Shown here piece by piece: positions 1-16,600 of a stretch of DNA of 64,000 nt. A model generated the notes under the pieces. It was not told where the DNA came from. It made no database searches and saw only the letters and a list, made by a program, of their open reading frames with translations. The first letter of the stretch is position 1. The number at the start of each line of letters is the position of its first letter. Source of the stretch: Wuchereria bancrofti (lineage: Eukaryota; Nematoda; Chromadorea; Rhabditida; Onchocercidae). Made by a program: the position numbers and the translations under genes. The DNA lies in NCBI GenBank assembly GCA_005281725.1, contig SSBO01000007.1, positions 6,185,415 through 6,249,414 of the forward strand. Reading direction: 5' to 3'.

Positions 1-1
1 T

Positions 2-4378
<4,377 letters not shown>

Positions 4379-6967
4379 GATTGAGTGAATGAATGAATGA
4401 ATTGAATTGAATGATGTGTTGTAAATGGATTGATTGCTTATTAGCTTATTATTACTATTAGTACAATTACCATTGCTACATTTTGCATGAAAATTTTCGA
4501 AAATTCATTTTTAACTTGACAAAGTTCAATGAAATAATGTGCTGTGATAATACATGAACAATTTGCTTCGTTTTTATTATTTCACTTCTATTGCATATTT
4601 CATCGTGATATTTAAAAAAAAAAAAAAGGTGATTTTTTTATTTGATAAAAAAAAAAGAATTTTCTTTTTTTGGATTTTAGAAAATTCTATTATCAATTTT
4701 TAGTAATATGCAGCAGTGCTCCCAGGTATATGTGCTATTAGGATTCTTAATGTTCACATTTGACTGATAATTTTTTTTTTTTTCAATTCACTTGCAGCTT
4801 TTTCTGTGAAAATCTTTGTTATGTCTAGACAGCTTATAATTATTTCAGGATAATCTATGGCTTATATTTTTTGCTCTATAGGCTTCCTGTAAGGAATTTA
4901 TTACGGTTAGAATTTGTTATACTGTGAAAATTTACGAATTATTTATAGAGCAAAGTTTACATTTGTCATTTAGGCATTGCTTACGTTATTCTCACAAAAT
5001 CCAAACCCGAAAAGGACTGCATTGACAATCCGAAAATTTTTTTTTTTTTTTTGCAGAAAAAAATATTCCATTTCATTTTGAATGCCTAAACTGAGCAAAA
5101 GTTAAATTTTGTTATAATTAAAAAAAAATTCATCTGCAATCCTCATTTTATGAATATTTGCACATGAATTTTTTTGTCTTTTACCGATATTCATATAACT
5201 AAAAAAGAAAAAAACAGTACGAAATTACCGTAGTTGTAACTAATTGATGAAAAAAAGATTGGAATTTTGGAATCAATTAAGCTAAACTGATGAAATATTA
5301 TCATTGTAGGCTTTCCTTAAGCAGCATACTTATATATGTGTTATATCATATCAGTGATAGGTTATTCAGATAATACTTTGTCTTCAATATGCTCAATATA
5401 TGAAACCCGTGGTTGTGCTTATAATTTGCTTGCTATTTTTGCAATGTAAATGAAGCAATCGGATTAGTGAATTTGAAATTTGCTAAAATTCACGGTGATT
5501 ATAGGTATACTCAATTAATGATTTTTGTATCAATTAATTAAGAACATATTCGCATTTATTTGCCTCTTTTCTAATTTAGTTTAAAATGAGCTTAACATGA
5601 AGGAAGTATTGCTTACAATTTTTGTTTCCTCTTTTTTAGAAAATTTATCTTTTTGCTTGCATACCCAAATATTTTCCACTAATCATTCTTTTTTTTTTTT
5701 CAAAAATGCAGCTAAAATTTTTACCAGAAAATCCGTTTCTTTCTATCATCTTACTTATTTTTCTTTTTTTGTATTTCTCAAGTTCATATGTTTTATCTTC
5801 TGTTCCATTTTCATCATAATTTAAGAATAATTCGTTTTTTTCTTTCAAAAACTGGGAATGTATTTGTGCAAAAAGAAAAATGAAATTATTTACCACACAG
5901 AATTTTATAAATAAACACAATATAAAAGACAACATAAGAAGTTTTAATTCTTACTATTTACTCAATTTGATTGTACTACCATTGAAATTTGTCATTCATT
6001 ATCAATTATGTCTAAACCAAAGAAAGAATGGATTTACTCAATCTTTGTTAGTAGTTTATGTTTTCTGTATTGATTGTCACATTTATCGCCTCTCAATTAG
6101 CAGTGACACTTCAAATTTAGTAATTATGACCATCACTGAAGGAAGAAAAAAAGCAAAAAAGCATGTTCTCATTTAATTATTACAAATCTTGTTTGTACTA
6201 ATTTTCATTTCTTTTTTTTATTTCATTCATTTCCTGGCATTATTATATCAATTGCTTTTATATTTTCTTTAATTTGTCTTTCCTTTAAGCTTTTTATTAG
6301 CTGGTATCCTCATTTGTTATCTATTTTTGACTCCTTCAACTAATTGTTAATGTAAGTTGATATGAGCTAAAAATGAAAATTTTACTATCTTATAGCATTT
6401 ATATGAATAGTTTAGTTTTTGAAATTATATTGATCCGATTGTTTCATTTAATAATCAATATTTATTTATCTGTTCAGTGATTAATTGATTGATTTTTCTT
6501 TTTTGTGCAAGGAAAGAAAAAGGGAAAGGATTTTTTTTTCCTTAAAATTTAATTTTTTTTCTTTTTTTTTTAAAAATTATCCACTATCTAGATGTATATT
6601 GCTATGAAAAATGCGAATACTATATGCATTTTTTGTTTCCTCATTAGTGTCTTCTTTTTAATTATTCTTATCTAAAAACTTTTTTGATTTTATTATTTGA
6701 AGAAAAGTTTACTTCATTCTTTATTAATATAAGCAAAAAAAAAAAAAAAAACAAAAAAACAATCGTTACTCATTCATTTTCTTTCATTTATCCATTAAGA
6801 ATATTTATTTTATTTATTTTAGTTTTCTTTTTTTTTTAAACAGGTATGTGAGTTATATGAGAGATTGTAATGAAATTTTTTATTTGGATAAATGAAAAAG
6901 AAAGAAAAAAGTGAGCAACAATAATTAAATATTTTTAGTTTAAATGGAGCTAAGAAATTGAAGTGAT

Positions 6968-7085
6968 TGATAAGCAGATTTAGTGATTCAGTTTCTCTGT
7001 GATCAGATTTAATCAGCTTTTTGTGATAAGCAGATTTTATTACTCAACTTTTTTGTGACAAGGACATTTAATTACTCAGTTTTTG
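6968..7085. repeat. Short degenerate tandem repeat
   Basis: Units beginning TGATAAGCAG or a variant start near 6968, 6999, 7023 and 7056, each followed by a T-rich stretch and an 'ACTCA' or 'ATTCA' core. Copies are diverged and 24 to 33 bp long. Confidence 0.55.
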
Positions 7086-8972
7086 TACATTTTTTTTTTC
7101 TTCATATTAATTGATTCCATTATACATATCGCTCGAGATTTTCTCTTTTTTTTTTGATTGATTATTTTGGATTAAAATTTGAAAATTTTTTTTTTTATTT
7201 TTGGAATCATTAGGGAGTTTAAATTTATCAAATGATTTTAAATTCACTTTTGAAAGAAAATGTCTTCGTTTCTGTGATTTCTTTTAATTGTTACATCGTA
7301 TCACTTTAAAAACTGTGACATTTATTATGTGCTTTTTGTCTCTTTTCATTTGTTTATTTTTTAAATTTCTTTCCTTTTTTTCTGCACCTGGAATTTTAGA
7401 ACTGAAAACGTTTCCTTTGATATTTTATTTTTACAATTAATTTGTTTTTATGATAATTGCAAATGTTAGAAATGAGAATTTAATCCACTGAAGTGTTAAA
7501 TATATGGGAAAGCAAGAAAAAAGGATAAGAAATTTTGTTAATTAGTTGAATTTTCAAGTTGTTTCATGACAAATTCATACTTTATTTCAATTTTGATCAA
7601 AAAATATACATCGTTTCGGGACTTTTCTCTAAAATATGCTAATTGATAGCATTATTAATTGATTAAGTTTTAAATTTCTGTTAAAATTATATAAAATTAT
7701 TCAAACATAAGTAAGTATGAGCATATAATTTTTTATATTGATCATACTATCGGTGTTTTTTTTTTCCTTCAAATTTTATCAAAATTTGAATTTCTTCATT
7801 TAAAAAAAAAAAAAAAAAGTGAATGGGAAAACGATGGATTATTTCTGTAGAATTGTTGCCACATATATACATGTATATTTTATGAATGTCTATTTCCGAT
7901 GGAAAATTGTTTTAAATAGCAACGAATTGTGATCTTTTTTTTTTCCTTTCCTTTTTTCTTTTTCTTTTTTTTTTTTGATTTTATACTTTTATTTCTTTTT
8001 CTTTTTGTTTGTGATATTTCTGACGCATTTTTATCATTTCGTTTTGGTATTTCATGTTATTTCACATTATATTACACTGTGGATTTTTCTCTTCATTTAT
8101 AAATTATTATATTAAATTTGAAAAAAAAAAAACAAAAAACTAAAATTAAAGGGAAAAATACAAAAGAAATAGATGGATCCCTCTGTCTCTCTCTCTTTGC
8201 TTAATTAATATGAACAAAAATACCAACAACTATTCTATCATTAATTACTACTATTAAATTTGCTAACGAAATTGTATTTTAAATCAAAGATTTAATTTCA
8301 AATCTAAATGCATTTTACAAATTATTGAAATATTTTGGGGAATGAATGTATATCTAATACAGTGATCACTTTTTGTGTCATTAATAAAGGAAAATGATTG
8401 TAATTGTAATTAGTTAATTAATTTTCATTCATTCAAATTTTAATTTCATATCAACACCTTTTTATTTATGGAAAAAGAGAATATATTGCAAATTTTTTCT
8501 TTTTTTTTTTTTGTTTTAGAAACTTTTAAGCAAATAGTTTATTGGTTAATAATTTTCTTTCTGTATAAATCTTATAATTTTCATAAAATAAAACCAATAA
8601 TTTTTTTTTGATAATTTTCATAAAATAAAACTGATAACTTTTTTTTATATATTTTCTTTTTCTTTCTTTTTAAGTTAATAAAGAATTTATTTATTTGTCC
8701 AAATTTTTCATCAATCTTTTTTTCACATTTAAAATTAAATTTCATAAATTTGTTCAATATGAATTATTGCTAAAAACTGTAATCAGAAATGTTTGTATTT
8801 CATAAAAGTTATTAATTGAAAAAAAAAAAAAAGCATTGATAAGATAAAAAAGCCAATATTAAAGATCGTTCAACAACAATATGCATTATATGCGCCCCCC
8901 CCGTGCGCTTATGGTGAGCTTGATGCATCTGCCTGCTCCTTATGCGCTTTTATCCAATACAACCTTTGTGAT

Positions 8973-9395
8973 TCTGTGTATGTGTGTATGTATGTATGTG
9001 TATGCATGTATATTTGTGTGTGAGTATGTGGATGTATATATGTGCCTAAATATGTGTGTCTGTGTATGTCTGCTTGTATGTGGTATGTGTGTGTATGTGT
9101 ATGTATGTAGATGCATGTGTGTTTGTATATGGTATACATATGTGTGCGTTGTCTGTGTGTATGTGTGTACACGCATACATATGTATGTGTGTGCATGTAT
9201 ATTTGTGTGTGAGTATGTGGATGTATATATGTGCCTAAATATGTGTGTCTGTGTATGATGTGTATATCTGCTTGTATGTGTGTGTATGTGTATGTATGTA
9301 GATGCATGTGTGTTTGTATATGGTATACATATGTGTGCGTTGTCTGTGTGTGCACGCATACATATGTATGTGTATGTTTGTGTGTGTGTGTATTT
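8973..9395. repeat. TG/TATG-rich repeat block with a 189-bp tandem duplication
   Basis: The plus strand is almost entirely TG, TATG and TGTA steps. A complex unit beginning around TATTTGTGTGTGAGTATG at 9011 recurs at 9200, a period of about 189 bp. It carries the same markers in both copies: GTGCCTAAATATG, GTAGATGCATG, GGTATACATATGTG and CACGCATACATATG. This is a segmental duplication of an already complex CA/TG tract rather than simple slippage. Long open frames across it on both strands encode only Cys/Val/Tyr or His/Thr repeats. Confidence 0.85.
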
Positions 9396-9724
9396 GAAAT
9401 AAGCTTGCAGAGAAAAGTAGAGAAAATGCGAATGGTAATAAGATGGAAAAGAGAAGAAAGAGGAAGAAAATAGTGTGGTATTGTGTGAGAATAATAAGGA
9501 TATATGACTTTGATACGTGATTATTGCAAGGAATGATACCGTAATGGAATAGGATAGAAGTGTATGTGCTATTGATGACAGTTACGCATTGCGCACATAT
9601 CATCATCATTTAGGGATGATTATTGTGCGTAAAGTTATTGTTGTTGTTGTTATTGTTTACTTTAGTTGTTTACTTAGTGGATCGATTACTTTATTCCTGA
9701 GGATAATCGAATTAAGTTATACTA

Positions 9725-9872
9725 ATAAAACAGATGAATGATAGATAAAAAAAAAAGAGGAATAGTAAAAGGTTTTTACTGATTAATTATTCTTACTGGG
9801 AAAATAGATGAAAGATAGATCAAAACAAAAAGAATAGTAATAAGATTTTTATTGGTTAATTATTCTTTGACG
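9725..9872. repeat. Diverged tandem duplication of about 75 bp
   Basis: The stretch 9725-9795 (AGATGAATGATAGAT, an A-run, GAATAGTAA, then TTTTTACTGATTAATTATTC) is repeated at about 9800-9872 with substitutions. It is noncoding and lies 0.7 kb upstream of the Argonaute leader. Confidence 0.6.
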
Positions 9873-10591
9873 GTTAGTATTGTAAGAGGAAAAAGGTTGA
9901 ATTATTTTATTTGAAAGTTTAATTCAAAATTTTTAAATGTATGACATATGTATATATAAGTTTTATGTAATCCAAATACATCACAAAATCATATTTCTCA
10001 ATTTAATTGAAGAAACAATATTTAAATGTTATAAGTAAATAATATGTTATTATTCTTCTCATTAATTCCTTTTCTTTTTTTTTTTTCCACCTGTCATTAT
10101 TTTGAAAAATTTATGAGAAACATGGTTTTTTCATGTTTTTTGAAAAAAATTACGTATATTACTTGTCAATTAATCCATAATTTAGGATTGTTGTTGGCAA
10201 TAGGTAGTAATTTTGTAAGCATAAATTGAAATAATTGTCTGTTTTTTGAAAAGAAAAAAAAATGATTATATGAATTTATAGAAGATTAGAAGAAAGATGT
10301 GCGAATCTAAATTTTAAATTTAGAAAATTGAAAATTTTTGTATATTATATGACATTTCCAATTGATATGCAACATTAAAACATATTGTTGTGACATTGCA
10401 AACAATTGTTCAATCATGTGAATTACCAAGAAGAAAAGAAGAAGGAACAAGTTTTCACTGATAATAGCCTTTTCTCAGTTGTATGCATAAAAATGTGTGA
10501 TAAATGTTTGATATATTGGATGATAGTAGAAAGCGATGAAATAAAAATGAAAATTATAAGAAGTGTTAATATTTAAACATAATTTACCATT

Positions 10592-10607
10592 TGTTTTTTT
10601 TTTTCAG
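10592..10607 (+). other. Probable spliced-leader trans-splice acceptor for the Argonaute gene
   Basis: A long T-run ending TTTTTCAG at 10607 precedes a 60-nt ATG-free leader (10608-10667) and the start ATG at 10668. No donor or coding exon was recognised upstream, so a trans-splice site is the simplest reading. A 5' UTR intron is the alternative. Confidence 0.55.
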
Positions 10608-10667
10608 CTGATTTTGTAACTTAATAGAAGACGTTGGTTGATATAGAAAGTGACAATATTGCACATT

Positions 10668-13600
10668 ATGGCAGGTAATCGTTTTTTTTTCTTTTTTTTT
10701 GCTATTTATTATTATTACTACAGTCAGTTATTAATCATTAGTTACTAGTTAACAGTTATTATTATTAATTAATTACTGATTATTGACTATTAATTAGTTA
10801 CTGTTTTATATTTTGATTGTTTGTTATTGTTAATCAGTTATTATTTACTATTATATGTCGATTATTTATTATTAATTAAACGTTATTATTAATTAATTGC
10901 TAATTATTGATTATTATGTCATTATTGTTATTATCATTACCATTATCATTATTACTGTTATTATTATATCAGAGTAAGCTTAAGCGTTTTTGTATTTAAA
11001 CAAAAGATTATTTCATTTTCATTGGTTCTGTAGTATGAAAGGCTGAAATAGTTTGATAGTTTTGGGAGCTGAAACTTTTTATGCTTTATTTCTTAATGTA
11101 GTAGTTATTATGTTATTTTGAGAATTTTTTGGGTAATTATCGGATTTAAATAATTAACATTGTTGAATTGAGGATTTTTGTTTTTTTTTTTAATTGCATT
11201 GGTATGTTGAAGTATAAATTTGAGGTTTTCACGAAACTGATGAGAGTAAAGAGCAGGAAATGGCCCTCGGGGTGAATACGAAATTAGTGAAGTTTATTTT
11301 ATTTTTGAAGGATAAGGAAGTTTATAAATTGATATTGAAATAATTTTTTGATTTATCAACAGGTAGTAGTGAAATCGAAAAAATCAGAATGCAGATGGGA
11401 CAGGCAAGCGTAAGTTTTGATCATTACAAGATAAAAAAAATACTGGATTTCTAAGTATTTTATTTTTTCTTTGTGCTATGATAATTATCTTAATTATGGA
11501 TGAATATTTTTGATTTATTTTGATTTCAAAAATTTTCGAAGAAATATCATATCTTAAAAATGTCTTAAAAACTGTTGTGTATCTGTTACAAAATATTTCA
11601 GGTTAGTAGATTGTCTGTTCGTCTGGCAGAAAAAATAGCTCCAGGAATTCGTAACTCTGAATTATTGGATGTAGTTACAAATGTTTGGGGATTAACTTCA
11701 CGTGAAAATATACCAATTTATCGTTATGATTTTCGTGTGTTGGAAGAATATCCACCTAAAAAAGGTAGCAAAGAACCTTCATTTAAAGAAGTGACGAAAC
11801 AAGTGCGAAATGAGTGAGTAATTTTTTTTTTCTCTCCCTCTCCCTGTCTCTCTCTCTAACTGTTAATTCTTAGTTCTTATTAGAGGAAATCTTTTTATAC
11901 AATTAATTTAACTGTTAACTGCTTCACATATGCATGTATGAAATATTCGAAGGAAAAAAATACTATTGTGATGTAAAAAAAGAGGAAAAATCATAAATGT
12001 CGTAAAATTATTGTGATATTTAAGTGCTATTTATTTGTAATGAATTTAATAAAAAAGTAGAATGAGATGAATGATTATAAAGATTTAGCGAAGAAAAGAG
12101 AAGTGAAAGAAAAATAGTGTTGTTATGATATTTTCCTTTCTTTTATCTGCGGTTCAGTATGTAAAGTTTTGTTTAATCTAAAAACGAAAAAAAGAAAATT
12201 GATGAAAATATATGTTTTTAAGTTATGTTGCTGTGGATCGAAAAATGAAATGTTTTGCGGTTTATCAAGCTTTATTAAAACGTGAGAAGCAGTTTTTCGG
12301 TGCTGTAGATACACTCATTTATGATCGTGCCTCAACTTTATATTCATTACGAAAGTTATCTTTTCCAAGAGCTAGTGGCGACGAGGTTAAACTTTTTTTG
12401 TTTTTTTTTTTCATTTTGTTGTGTCAATTGATTGCATTATCTTTAATAATTAGATGAAAAATGGGAAAAAATTTGTAAATGAAACCAATGGATTAGAATG
12501 AGTAGTTGAAATAGCAATCGAAATATAGCATAAATTAAGTAAACATTTACTCTATTATGTTATTTTGCTCTTTACATTTAACAGCGATTTTATCTCACTT
12601 TATTATAATATTTTCAGTGTTTCACAGTAATTAATTTTGAGATACTCAATGATTGAATATAATTAGTTGCAAAATTAATTGTAATTTTATACTTATTACT
12701 GCTGTAATCTCCAAGAAACCATTTTATAAATTGCTTTGTGATTCATAAATTAGTGAAAGTAGCGAAGTGCACAGAGTTTAATTTAGTAGTTCTGCGTCAA
12801 GGAATTTGATCTTTGGAATTGGCAGATATGAAATCTGAAAACACTAGAAATTGTTGCGCATAAGTTTTTAATTCTTTTTTTTTTTTGTTAATGAAATGAA
12901 TTTTTAGGTACGAAAAACATTTTTTCTGAATAAAAATGAGCTTCCAATGAATATAGTTGGCGGTGATTGTGTTAGGGTCCATGTAAATGTAAGTTCATCT
13001 TGGTTTTAATTTATCTTTTTTTTTTAGGTGAATATTTTAACGTTGAGAGTGTAAAAGAAGAACTGATGCATTCTCCAGGTTTAATATCAGATTGTGGTAC
13101 CAAGTAATTCAGATTAAATTCAGTAGACTTTTTTCTTTTGATGAGAAATATTAATTGGTGTAATATGGAGCTAACAAATATTTGTATTTTATTTATCTGC
13201 AGGAAATCATTAAATGTATTTCTCGTTTGATGATTTTTTTTGTCGTTTCATCTTTTGTTATTATAACGATCAGGAATATTTCTCTTTTTTATTTCTCTTT
13301 TTTTTCTGATATAGATCAAACCTTGTAAAGAGGATTTTCAATTGTCAACGCATGATCTGAAGAATTGTGTCAGTAATAATCCGGATGAAATCAACAACAG
13401 TTTACAGCAGTTTTTAGAAATTTTGGCTATGCAGGAAGTATTTTTTATGGAGTAAGTTAAATATTGCTTATTAAAATAAAAGAGCTTTCTCATATCAAAT
13501 TCATCCCAAATGTAGTGTTTGTAATTGATTGAAAAAAATTTGAAGTATACGGAGTGAATGTGATGGATAAGTGTTCACTGCCGGTGTATATCTAAAACCG

Positions 13601-16600
13601 CCATGCATTCATAAATTTGAGTTTAACATCGTTAGTATATAATCATAAATTATGATGAATGGTTCGGCAAGTTTTGATTGCTTTGGTATCATTGTTTCTT
13701 TTTTTTTTCTGTTTTACTTTTAAAGATTTTATACTTGTTTTGTAGGGGTCGTTTTGTTAGTTATGGAACAGGAGAATGTTATCTTATGGATCCAAGTCAG
13801 TTTGGTTTTGGCGATAGAGATATGCCTGAGCTTCAGGAAGGAAAATATATTGCTATTGGTGCAGCAAAAGGTGTACGAATTATTGAAGGATTGGGTGGTT
13901 TTAAAAGAGGCATCAGTGCGGGACTGGTGCTCGATGGTTAGTAGAAAATTTGATTCACCAAAAATTATGATTTAATGAGTAAATAATCTTACATCGATTA
14001 TGTCATTTTCGATAGAAATTTTATGCGACATAAAGATTTGATATTTTTTTCTTCTTTACTTTTGTTAATTTTAGCAAAGAAAGCAGCATTTCATATCGAT
14101 AATCAGGATTTGCTTGAAAAAGTAGAATCCATATTTCGAAGGACTAGAGCTGACTTAAGTCGTGGTATTGATCAGCAATCAATACTTATTTTAAGTAAAG
14201 CTCTCAAAGGTATATTATTCTTAGCATAAATATCATATGGTGTTAATCTGTTAATACTGTATATAAGTATTTTGATTTGAAATTGAATTTTATATCTTTC
14301 TAGTTGTTAATTGCTTTCTTTATATAGATCAAACAACATTGAAAAATGTTTGATTGCAGGTTTGTACGTTCGTTGTACTTATGGTAAAAACCGTGAATTC
14401 GTTATTGCAGGCATTTCGAAAGAAAATGCGCGTACATCAAAGTATGATCTTTTAATCATTTTTTTATTATACTACTATTTTATACCAAATTACTCTTTTT
14501 TTTTTTTCATTTTCAAGATTGGTGCATAAAACGGGTGAAATGTCGGTTGAGAACTATTTCGTGATGAAATATTCGATTAAATTGAAGTATCCAATATTGC
14601 CATTGATTATGGAACGATGTCAACCAAAAAATAATCTTTATCCGATAGAAGTACTAGTTGTATGTGAAAACCAACGGGTATCCAAAGGACAGCAGACATC
14701 ATCTCAAGTACAAACAATGATTCGAGTAAGTGTAAAATGTTTCTGTGCTTACTCTATTTTTCAATGTCATTTTCTAAATTTGGTAATTCTATCTGAATAG
14801 TTTGGACTTTAAAATTCGATTAATTAATTTTTGCTATTCAGAGTTTCTTTTCTAATCTGTTTATTTATTTACTTTTTTTTTGAATTTTCGTATTGCAGTT
14901 TTAAGTTAGATACTGAAATCTGTTGCTTACTTGGTAATGCTTTATCAAATCATGACATAAATGTTTTTGTTTTTTTCTGTTGTAATCTCATCTAAGCAAT
15001 TCGATAAAATAAGTCACTTCCAAATTTTTTATATTACCAGACATTGGTGACTTTTTCCTTTTTTTTTAGGCATGTGCTACAGATCCATCTGTTCGATTGA
15101 AGCAGACGAATATATTGAGTAAAGCAATGAAGCTTGATAATTCTAATCAGCATAAATGGATGGGAAAGTGTAACATGACCATTACAGATAATTTAATGGT
15201 ATTTCTTATTTATTTGCTCTTTTTATTCTTATTTTCAAGAATGCAAGTGAAATTTCTAATCGAAAATTATTGCCAAATTTTGAGTAATTTTTTTTTTAAG
15301 GATAAAATGTAAAAATTTTTAACTGTATTAAATTACTGTATGCCTTGCTGTCTTTTATATCTTTGTAATATATTTCAGCTGCATTGAAATCAATTTATGC
15401 CTTTTTTTTTTCTTTTTTTTATAGTTTCCAGCAAGAGTACTTCCTCAGCCAACTATTGAATATCATACTAATGGATGGGTAAACCCAAATGAAAAGGTGA
15501 GCAAAAATTTTCTTTCGATTGATTTTCTTTTTAGTGGTTTTGAAAATTTTGTGGTTATCGTTTTCTCTGATAATTTTAAGCTTTAATATCAGTTAGCTTT
15601 TTGCATTGGATTTTTGCAAGAGTGATATGTGTAATATTAAGACTGTATGGATGGATGGAAGAAATTATTACTTAATTCCGGCTGTTTGCGAAAAATGGTA
15701 TGCGATAGCATTAATGGGTCCACGAGAAGGAAGACTTCGTGAAGATCAATTCGGGTATGATTTTTATAAAATATTATATAGATCGTATTAATTTGAGCTT
15801 ATTATGCAACAACAAATAGATATTGTTTAGACGAAGATTATCATAAGATATGATTGGTTTGAAAAAATTCCTTTATCATATGTTTAATATATATGTATAT
15901 TTCATTCTCATTAAAGTATTTTATTGATTTAGTGAAATATTTACAGCACTTATATAAAAATGTTTTTGGAACGTTGTCGTAAACATGGCATGCAAATAAA
16001 AGATCCAATTGGTTATGAATATATTCGTCGTGCAAAAGAGCAAGATGTTGAATCGTTAATGATAAAAGCCAAAAAGTCGGGTGCAACATTCATTCATTTT
16101 GTGACTGCTGATGAATTGAATTATCATGGTGATTATTTTCTGAAATCTATTATTTTATAAAACTGTAGCAGTTTCGAAAGCATTTTAAGAGCAGTTTTTT
16201 TTTTTTTTGCAAAAATTTATTTCAAGAAAAGAAGATAAATATTTATTCTAGAATTCAACATGTACAGGTTAGCATTTTTCTTTTATTTTTTTTATTTTCC
16301 TTTGAATTATATCGGTTTTTTTTTTTCTTTGAATAGTTTTCTAAATAGGTACTTTTAATTGCCTCATAAGATTACAACGTGATTTAACTTTAAGCATTTT
16401 TTGACAAACATAAATGATTTAATTGTTTGTCATATTCAGTGATTTTAATTTCCCTTGTCAAATATCTTAAATCAAAATATCTAAAATTAGCAATTATCAC
16501 AAGGATAGATCTCGTCTCTATTGTTTCATTAGTATACTTTTCATGTGTTTCAATATTAATAAGTATTTTTAGTTTTTTTTTTTTATCTCTAGGTATGTTT

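Larger units (their letters stand above)
4379..10595. other. Intergenic spacer between phosphatase subunit and Argonaute genes
   Basis: This 6.2 kb of AT-rich DNA contains many A and T homopolymers and no reading frame with coding character. Open frames at 5597-6176 are low-complexity Phe/Lys-rich chance frames on both strands. The spacer holds a short tandem array near 6968-7085, a C-rich patch near 8891-8955, a TG/TATG-rich repeat block (8973-9395), and a duplicated 75-bp segment near 9725-9872. No RNA gene was recognised. Confidence 0.6.

Noticed and set aside
5597..6176. Three open frames on both strands in the first spacer
   Set aside because: Phe/Lys/Ile-rich, mutually overlapping, no acceptor/donor pattern and no domain.
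8881..9473. Several overlapping long open frames on both strands (60-148 residues)
   Set aside because: They lie in the TG/CA block and code only Cys/Val/Tyr or His/Thr repeats; simultaneous openness on both strands is expected for such a repeat.
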